This document shows positions 59,240 through 64,000 of a stretch of DNA of 64,000 nucleotides, piece after piece (positions within the stretch are counted from its first letter, which is position 1; every line of letters starts with the position of its first letter). Source of the DNA: an uncultured Kiloniellaceae bacterium (GTDB lineage Bacteria; Pseudomonadota; Alphaproteobacteria; Kiloniellales; Kiloniellaceae). Position numbers and translations under genes: made by a program. The stretch spans positions 62,001 to 126,000 of the forward strand of contig CANMQP010000018.1 in the NCBI GenBank assembly GCA_947500035.1, given 5' to 3'. Under the pieces are notes generated by a model. That model saw only the letters and a program-made list of their open reading frames with translations, made no database searches and was not told where the DNA came from.

Positions 59240-60127
59240 AGTTTTCCTTTGCTCTCATTTCTCGGGGCTTTACTGCGCGTGCGCCTGGCTTTTTTCAAAG
59301 CCCGGCGCACGCAAAGACTCACCCTATCTATCGCGCAACTGGCACAAAACGGCAAATGCCATTCACACGGGAGCGCAAACACAGATTCTTTACTACCTCT
59401 GGTCGCAAGCGTCGGCCATGGCCGCGGTGCCGATTCTCGGTTTTTTTTGTGATCTCTTTGAACCAATCCGGGACGGTTTCCGACTGAAGAGAAATACCCC
59501 CGGAAAGGGACCCCTACTCGCGGCTTCCACCATCGGAAGCAGGCTATCGTGGAGATCGAAATGACCGAATTCGAAAAGGCCACTCTCTTTGCTCGGACCG
59601 CATGCACAGCCAGAGTCAGCGCCGCGCAAGCAGGCTTTCACCCTATTGAGCATGCCGCAGGCTCCGACCCGCTGCACGCCCATGACGCTTGACTGCCCAG
59701 AGAATTAACTGCCTGGAGATCAAAGACATAACAGACCAACGAGTTGACAGAGAAGAGACTTAACAGAACAGAGACAGGCGGCGGCAGCCGCCATATCGGG
59801 CCCCGCGCGCACGATAACCGATAGAAGATCCATCGGGCGTGGAACGATTTGAACCGTCAGAAATTAAACACTGTCGCCTCGAAGCAACAGCAAAGATGCA
59901 AGACCCCTTTGCGGTTGCCCGAGTTCAATCGCAACAACTGTCAGCGTAATCATTGGTCGTGTCTTGGCGGGGACCCGGATTGCCCGCCCGAGATCATTAA
60001 CAGAGCTTCAGCACACAGCAACAGAGCAGTACGGCGGATCAAAAACCCGGCGGCATAATACTACTAAAAATTGATTTTTAGAGTGATGACGCACGACCGC
60101 ATGCAGCGGATGCATTGGGAGATGCAA
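59240..60127. other. Gene-free stretch before globin 2
   Basis: In nearly 890 bases I find no credible gene. One inverted repeat stands out: GTGCGCC-T-GGCTTT (59279-59292) against AAAGCC-C-GGCGCAC (59297-59310), a 13-pair stem with one mismatch, about 40 bases upstream of the EEP start. The remainder shows only short frames without motifs. Confidence 0.4.
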
Positions 60128-60550
60128 ATGGCACTAACCAGCGAGGAAGTAGAGCTTTTGCGCGAAAGCTTTCGCGAAATTGCGATCGAAAACGAACAGG
60201 CAAACGTGCGCTTTTACGAGATCCTCTTCGAGAAGGATCCTGACTTGCAGGTCATGTTCACAAACGATATCGGCCGCCAGGGGGCGATGCTGATGAGCAA
60301 ACTCGGCGTTATCGTCTCGGAGTTCCACAACATGGATTTGCTGGCCCCCATGCTGGGAGAGTTGGCAATCCGCCATGTGGCTTACGGTGTGAAAGAGGAA
60401 CACTATCCAATCGTTGGCGAGGCTCTGATCCAGTTGCTTCTGGAAACGCTCGGCGACAAATTCACGCTTGAAGCGGAAGTGGTCTGGAAGAAGGTTTACC
60501 TGGACCTTTCGGAGCTCATGATCGCAGCCGCCTACCCTGATCGCCGCTGA
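60128..60550 (+). CDS. Single-domain globin, flavohaemoglobin type (globin 2)
   Basis: This is a 140-residue globin. Tyr30 (B10), Phe44 (CD1), Gln51 (E7) and proximal His83 (F8, in IRHVAYGV) match globin 1 at 37537. An acidic N-terminal helix (ALTSEEVELLRESFREIAIE) is typical. No reductase domain is attached. ATG 60128 follows GGGAG. The neighbours UspA and an AGCS symporter suggest a stress or low-oxygen context, but no FNR-type box was found. Confidence 0.87.
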   Translation: MALTSEEVELLRESFREIAIENEQANVRFYEILFEKDPDLQVMFTNDIGRQGAMLMSKLGVIVSEFHNMDLLAPMLGELAIRHVAYGVKEEHYPIVGEALIQLLLETLGDKFTLEAEVVWKKVYLDLSELMIAAAYPDRR

Positions 60551-60642
60551 CGCGCGACCGCACCAAACGCAACCGGGCCGTCGTAGGTTCTGAATCCGTG
60601 ACCTAGACTAAAGTACAGTTCATCCCGAAACCCAAACATGCA

Positions 60643-60662
60643 AACAACAGTATACTGTTGTT
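60643..60662. promoter_or_regulatory. Perfect 20-bp palindrome upstream of uspA-type gene
   Basis: AACAACAGTATACTGTTGTT is a perfect palindrome in the 302-base gap between globin 2 and the universal stress protein gene, about 190 bases before the latter. Size and symmetry fit a dimeric repressor operator. No candidate regulator gene adjoins it. Confidence 0.55.
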
Positions 60663-60852
60663 CATTCCCTTCAAAGAGAGCGACAGGACCGGGGAGATAT
60701 CAAGCCTCCCAGGCAATGAGCAGCATCTCAAGCGGAGCGGCTTGCCAGGAATCGCAAACACAAAATCAACACAAAAGCAGCACGCGGGCCAGTCGCGCGA
60801 CAAAATTTGAAAAGTTCTACAGCGTTCAATTGCAAAGCTGGAAAGGAACGAA

Positions 60853-61287
60853 ATGTCAAATGCAGTCTTGGTGGCAGTGGATGGGAGCGATGGGGGGACC
60901 AGAGCGCTCCGATACGCAAGTGAACGTGCAAAGCTGAACGGCGCGAAACTGATCGTGGCCTATGTGATTGAGTGGTCGCCCTATTCCTTCAATACGCCGG
61001 AGGAAAACGCGGAACGCCACATGCGGCGCGAGCAGGAAATCGAACGCGCGGAAGCCAGTGTGGTCGAACCGGCCGCGGCGTTCCTGAAGGCAGAAGATAT
61101 CGAGCACGAAACCGTCGTGACCCACGGTCCGCCGGCCGAGACCTTGCTGAAGCTTGCGGAGAAACATGCTGTTCAGCAGATTCTTGTCGGACGGCGGGGC
61201 CAGTCCGCGATCAAAAACCTGCTGTTCGGCAGCGTAGCGGGCAACCTTATTCAGACCTCCCCTGTACCCGTTGTCGTCGTGCCTTAG
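60853..61287 (+). CDS. Universal stress protein, UspA family
   Basis: This is a 144-residue cytoplasmic protein. VLVAVDGSDGGTRALRYASE opens the fold. The ATP-binding motif is VGRRGQSAIKNLLFGSVAGN (G-2x-G-9x-G(S/T) type), followed by PVPVVVVP, so it is probably of the ATP-binding class. AAAGGA precedes the ATG. The AGCS symporter follows 62 bases later. Confidence 0.9.
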   Translation: MSNAVLVAVDGSDGGTRALRYASERAKLNGAKLIVAYVIEWSPYSFNTPEENAERHMRREQEIERAEASVVEPAAAFLKAEDIEHETVVTHGPPAETLLKLAEKHAVQQILVGRRGQSAIKNLLFGSVAGNLIQTSPVPVVVVP

Positions 61288-61349
61288 AGGGCTCGGCCAA
61301 AATCCCATCTCCGCAAAAAAAACAAGCCGGAAAAAGTGAGGGACACATC

Positions 61350-62852
61350 ATGGTCAGACTACTCACAACACTGATAGCGCTTTGCCTTTTTTCCTCGGCG
61401 GCGCACGCGGGCTTTGACGAGACAATCAATGAACTGACGGCACCGATCGCGACAGCCATCGGCAATATCGTGTTCTTCAAAATTCCGGTTTTCGGCGCGC
61501 AGCTTCCGCTCGTCGTGCTTTGGCTCGTCATCGGCGCGGTGTTCTTCACCTTCTACATGGGCTTTGTGAATATCGGCGGCTTCAAGCATGCACTTCAGCT
61601 GGTGCGCGGCGACTACGCCGACCCTGACAGCCCGGGCGAAGTCTCCCACTTTCAGGCTCTGGCGACGGCGGTCTCGGGAACGGTCGGGATCGGCAACATC
61701 GGCGGTGTCGCCGTTGCCGTCACCATCGGCGGTCCGGGCGCGACCTTCTGGCTGATCGTGGCCGGATTTCTGGGGATGTCCACGAAGTTCGTCGAGTGCA
61801 CGCTCGGGGTGAAGTACCGGCAGGAAAACCCCGACGGTTCGGTTTCGGGCGGCCCCATGTACTACATGCGCAAAGGCTTCGAAGAGCGCGGCATGGGCGG
61901 CTTCGGCAAGTTCATGGGAACCTTCTATGCCATCGGCATCTTCATCGGCGCCCTGGGCATCGGCAACATGTTCCAATCCAACCAAGCCTATGTGCAGCTT
62001 AATACGGTGGCCGGCGGCGGGCTGGACGGCCTGGGATGGCTTGTCGGCCTGATCCTCGCGGCGGTCGTCTTCGCCGTGATTATCGGCGGCATCAAATCCA
62101 TCGCCCGCGTAACCGAGAAAATCGTGCCCTTCATGGCGATCTTCTACTGCCTCTTCGCGATCATCGTGATCCTGATGAACTATGCAGCGATCCCCGCGGC
62201 CATCGGCAACATCTTCGCCGGTGCCTTCACCGGCGAAGGCGTCCAGGGCGGGGCTATCGGCGCTCTGATTATCGGCTTTCAGCGGGCGGTCTTCTCCAAC
62301 GAAGCGGGCATCGGCTCCGCCTCCATCGCCCATTCAGCCGTGCGGACGCCGGAACCGGTCACGGAAGGCTATGTCTCTCTTCTGGAACCCTTCATCGACA
62401 CCATCGTGATCTGCACCATTACAGCTCTGGTCATCGGAACCAGTCAGGTCGCCGATCCCAACTTCGCCGGAGAGGCCACCGGGGTCGCCATGACCTCCGC
62501 GGCCTTCGAGCGCCAGATCAGCTGGTTCCCGCTCCCGCTTGCCTTCGGCGCCCTGCTCTTCGCCTTCTCGACTATGATTTCCTGGTCCTATTACGGACTG
62601 AAAGGCTGGACCTATCTCTTCGGCGAGGGGCACACCGGCCAGACGATCTACAAGCTGATCTTCTGCGCCTTCGTGGCTCTGGGCTGCATGGTCCAGCTCG
62701 GCCCGATCCTGGACATCTCGGACGCCCTGGTCTTCCTGATTTGCGTACCGAATATCCTCGGCCTCTACGTCCTGGCCCCCGTCGTGCGGGCCGAGATGCT
62801 CAGCTATAAAGCGCGGTTGGAAAGCGGAGAGATACAGCGCTACAGCCATTAG
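61350..62852 (+). CDS. Sodium:alanine symporter family protein (AGCS)
   Basis: This is a 500-residue inner-membrane protein. A signal-like first segment (VRLLTTLIALCLFSSAAHAG) precedes the carrier core: FQALATAVSGTVGIGNIGGV is the AGCS signature, with GGPMYYMRKGFEERGMGGFG and GFQRAVFSNEAGIGSASIAH further on. It would import alanine, glycine or a similar amino acid with sodium. An open frame reaches back to 60972 across uspA but ATG 61350 is the natural start. A hairpin follows the stop. Confidence 0.9.
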   Translation: MVRLLTTLIALCLFSSAAHAGFDETINELTAPIATAIGNIVFFKIPVFGAQLPLVVLWLVIGAVFFTFYMGFVNIGGFKHALQLVRGDYADPDSPGEVSHFQALATAVSGTVGIGNIGGVAVAVTIGGPGATFWLIVAGFLGMSTKFVECTLGVKYRQENPDGSVSGGPMYYMRKGFEERGMGGFGKFMGTFYAIGIFIGALGIGNMFQSNQAYVQLNTVAGGGLDGLGWLVGLILAAVVFAVIIGGIKSIARVTEKIVPFMAIFYCLFAIIVILMNYAAIPAAIGNIFAGAFTGEGVQGGAIGALIIGFQRAVFSNEAGIGSASIAHSAVRTPEPVTEGYVSLLEPFIDTIVICTITALVIGTSQVADPNFAGEATGVAMTSAAFERQISWFPLPLAFGALLFAFSTMISWSYYGLKGWTYLFGEGHTGQTIYKLIFCAFVALGCMVQLGPILDISDALVFLICVPNILGLYVLAPVVRAEMLSYKARLESGEIQRYSH

Positions 62853-62865
62853 TGTGATGTTTCTG

Positions 62866-62895
62866 AAATTCGCCGCATCATCTGCGGCGAATTTT
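62866..62895 (+). terminator. Hairpin after the AGCS gene
   Basis: AAATTCGCCGCA (62866-62877) pairs perfectly with TGCGGCGAATTT (62883-62894), five-base loop. It starts 13 bases after the stop. The T tract is short (four T), so it may work as a terminator for the symporter or belong to the dispersed repeat that overlaps it. Confidence 0.6.
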
Positions 62896-62920
62896 AGAGA
62901 CTGAATCACACCAGATTCAA
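62886..62920 (-). repeat. Dispersed intergenic repeat, copy 3
   Basis: Read on the minus strand it starts TTGAATCTGGTGTGATTCAG and continues into TCTCTAAAATTCGCC. It matches copy 1 (55481-55515) at 32 of 35 positions. It shares its end with the hairpin after the AGCS gene. Confidence 0.65.
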
Positions 62921-63184
62921 CGGGACATCAGGCTGTGAGGAAAAAACGGACATCGCCTGGGCGCTCTCTGACGACCGTCTAAAGGCGAAATCCCCATCCA
63001 GAGCTGTGGATAGACCCGGACGAAACCGAGGTCATCTATGGCGAGCTCTGCTTCGTAGCCGTGGGATGGCGATGAGTAGATAAATAGGGTCTTCGAACGA
63101 CGCTCATAGACTTGTTTGACACTTTGCGGCTGCAGTCATCCAGATCAAGCCAAACGGCTGTCGTTTCCGATTATCATGAACAGC
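62921..63184. other. Gene-free stretch, possibly with a decayed small gene
   Basis: I find no intact gene. Two short plus-strand stretches read like protein (WALSDDRLKAKSPSRAVDR; LWIDPDETEVIYGELCFVAV) but lie in different frames without starts. They may be the remains of a small gene; I cannot name it. Confidence 0.35.
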
Positions 63185-63523
63185 TCAGAGCGAACCCCAG
63201 AAACCACGCGCAAATGGAGCAAAAGGAACGGCATCCTTTTCGGTAAGGCCGAACGCATTCATCGCGACAAGATAAGCCTCTTCCCCATCGTCATCCTCGC
63301 CTTCAAAGGGCCCGAACACCTCATTATTGCGCACGCCGAATGCAAGTAGATACTCAACCGGTCCGGCCCAGGTCGAATAATCGATAAACATCCAGTCGTG
63401 CTCGGATGCTCCAAGGCTTTTCAGATAACTAAGCGCTTCGTCAAAAGTCGGCGTCATTTCAGGTGTCAGGATGCCGCTGCCCGGGAACGGGACTTCTAGC
63501 TCGCGAAACACATGGTCAGTCAT
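63185..63523 (-). CDS. Acidic hypothetical protein, about 112 residues
   Basis: This is a soluble protein with an Asp/Glu-rich middle (RNNEVFGPFEGEDDDGEEAY) and several Trp/Phe. MTPTFDEALSYLKSLGASEH and MFIDYSTWAGPVEYLLAFGV look like a folded domain. I do not recognise the family. ATG 63523 is chosen; the frame remains open to GTG 63604 with ATG 63583 as another option. Function unknown. Confidence 0.55.
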   Translation of the reverse strand: MTDHVFRELEVPFPGSGILTPEMTPTFDEALSYLKSLGASEHDWMFIDYSTWAGPVEYLLAFGVRNNEVFGPFEGEDDDGEEAYLVAMNAFGLTEKDAVPFAPFARGFWGSL

Positions 63524-63600
63524 CAAAGCAGACTGCCTGATTTGATGCGACCGAGAGAAGATTCCGGTGAAGTGATAGGCCATAGTGAGGACACTAACTC

Positions 63601-63696
63601 TCACTTGATATCGACGACAAGTGCGCAGCGGCTTGGATCGGCGGCTTTACCGAACGCCCTGGTTTGTGCGGCACGTCCGCCGTTTATGAGCGTCAT
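63601..63696 (-). CDS. Short ORF, 31 residues, in a chain of overlapping frames
   Basis: Its ATG overlaps the stop of the next ORF upstream (ATGA), and its TGA overlaps a GTG that opens the frame of the acidic protein. It starts MTLINGGRAAQTRAFGKAA. It is unrecognised and may be a chance frame or part of a decayed gene. Confidence 0.25.
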   Translation of the reverse strand: MTLINGGRAAQTRAFGKAADPSRCALVVDIK

Positions 63697-63815
63697 GCCT
63701 TGAGCCCCAAGCAGACCCTCACCGGTCCCGGCGTGATCCCAAGACCGGCCGGCTGAGTTGCCACGAGCGAATTGAGCGTGCCGTTCTTCGCGTCAAACTC
63801 GGACACCTGTTCCAT
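63693..63815 (-). CDS. Short ORF, 40 residues, possible gene remnant
   Basis: It starts at ATG 63815 and reads MEQVSEFDAKNGTLNSLVAT, ending PGPVRVCLGLKA. The sequence looks protein-like but matches nothing I know. It lies just after the terminator of the upstream partial gene. Confidence 0.3.
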   Translation of the reverse strand: MEQVSEFDAKNGTLNSLVATQPAGLGITPGPVRVCLGLKA

Positions 63816-63825
63816 CCGTGATCAG

Positions 63826-63868
63826 AAAAAGGCCGCCGCCCGGGGAGCTCTGACGCGATCCGGGCGGC
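63826..63868 (-). terminator. Intrinsic terminator of the partial gene at the right edge
   Basis: GCCGCCCGG (63835-63843) pairs perfectly with CCGGGCGGC (63860-63868). On the minus strand the stem is followed shortly by five T (63826-63830 on the plus strand as A). It begins 9 bases after the stop codon at 63877. Confidence 0.75.
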
Positions 63869-63876
63869 ACACCTTC

Positions 63877-64000
63877 TTAGCGCGCAATCACCATCGAGTG
63901 CGCACCGCGCGCGACCGGGACGGAATGCTCGGTTTTGATGAGCTGCGTGTTGCCGGGGTCCAGCGGGTCCGCCTGGATGCGCCAGAAGTCGATGGATGAC
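63877..64000 (-). CDS. C-terminal end of an unidentified protein (cut by the window edge)
   Basis: Forty codons are visible, ending in TAA at 63877. The sequence (SSIDFWRIQADPLDPGNTQL, then IKTEHSVPVARGAHSMVIAR) looks like genuine coding DNA, and a strong terminator follows. The family cannot be named from this fragment. Confidence 0.6.
   Translation of the reverse strand, partial: SSIDFWRIQADPLDPGNTQLIKTEHSVPVARGAHSMVIAR

Noticed and set aside
60972-62852. 626-residue reading frame for the AGCS symporter
   Set aside because: The first ~126 codons run out of frame through the UspA gene. The signal-like start at 61350 fits the family.
62942-63074. Remnant of a BrnT-like toxin gene
   Set aside because: Fragments such as WALSDD are suggestive, but frames and order do not support a confident family match.
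63116-63349. 77-residue plus-strand ORF near the right edge
   Set aside because: It overlaps the better-looking acidic protein on the minus strand and has no recognisable motif.
1-64000. CRISPR arrays, tRNA or rRNA genes, integrases and prophage modules
   Set aside because: No regularly spaced repeats, no cloverleaf candidates and no phage structural or integrase genes were found.

Overview
The window is GC-rich chromosomal DNA, densely packed and coding on both strands. LysR, GntR/FadR, TetR and MarR regulators sit beside ABC, TRAP, EamA, AzlCD and AGCS transporters. This repertoire and codon usage fit an environmental, probably marine or saline, alphaproteobacterium, perhaps of the Rhodospirillales/Kiloniellales type. 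That placement is my inference. I see no rRNA, tRNA, CRISPR array, intact insertion sequence or prophage.

Layout. 1-6.5 kb: N-methylated amine metabolism, with an amino-acid ABC transporter (partial permease and binding protein), a trimethyllysine-dioxygenase-like enzyme, a TetR gene overlapping a TMADH/DgcA-type demethylase, and a LysR regulator. 6.5-11.4 kb: a T4 Rnl1-like RNA ligase behind a leader with the architecture of a transcription attenuator, followed by GNAT, flavodoxin, GNAT and DUF900 hydrolase genes. 11.6-17.9 kb: a PLP aromatic amino-acid decarboxylase and a translationally coupled pair encoding proteins of about 1276 and 325 residues that I do not recognise. 18.4-25.1 kb: a sugar-acid locus (RraA-like protein, TRAP transporter, FadR-type GntR, IlvD/Edd dehydratase) with two identical copies of a candidate GntR operator. 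25.1-31 kb: a LysR/EamA pair and two phosphate transporters. 31-36.5 kb: a DUF1302 outer-membrane protein, an RND exporter fused to a LolA-like domain, and a MarR gene, with matching palindromes before the exporter and marR. 36.5-44.7 kb: LysR/globin/DUF1330, Lrp/AzlCD, GNAT, SRPBCC, transglutaminase-like and class V aminotransferase/LysR genes. 44.7-51.5 kb: a lower-density stretch with repeats and decaying genes (immunity-like ORF with an upstream in-frame stop, a structured inverted repeat, a 14-bp tandem array, two GFA-family proteins, RsgA, a frameshifted methyltransferase, Rrf2, a PEP-CTERM protein and a relic of another). 51.5-64 kb: a second LysR/EamA pair, DJ-1/PfpI, VOC, an internally deleted LysR, an ATC-hydrolase-like protein beside an unusual ureohydrolase, an EEP nuclease, a second globin, UspA and an AGCS symporter.

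The regions most worth following up are the RNA-ligase leader (6709-6907), the giant two-gene cassette (13036-17843), the RND-LolA fusion (32515-35718) and the structured and tandem repeats at 45.1-45.3 kb. Operator assignments rest on sequence symmetry and position. Start codons were chosen from ribosome-binding sites and signal peptides and can differ from the longest reading frame.
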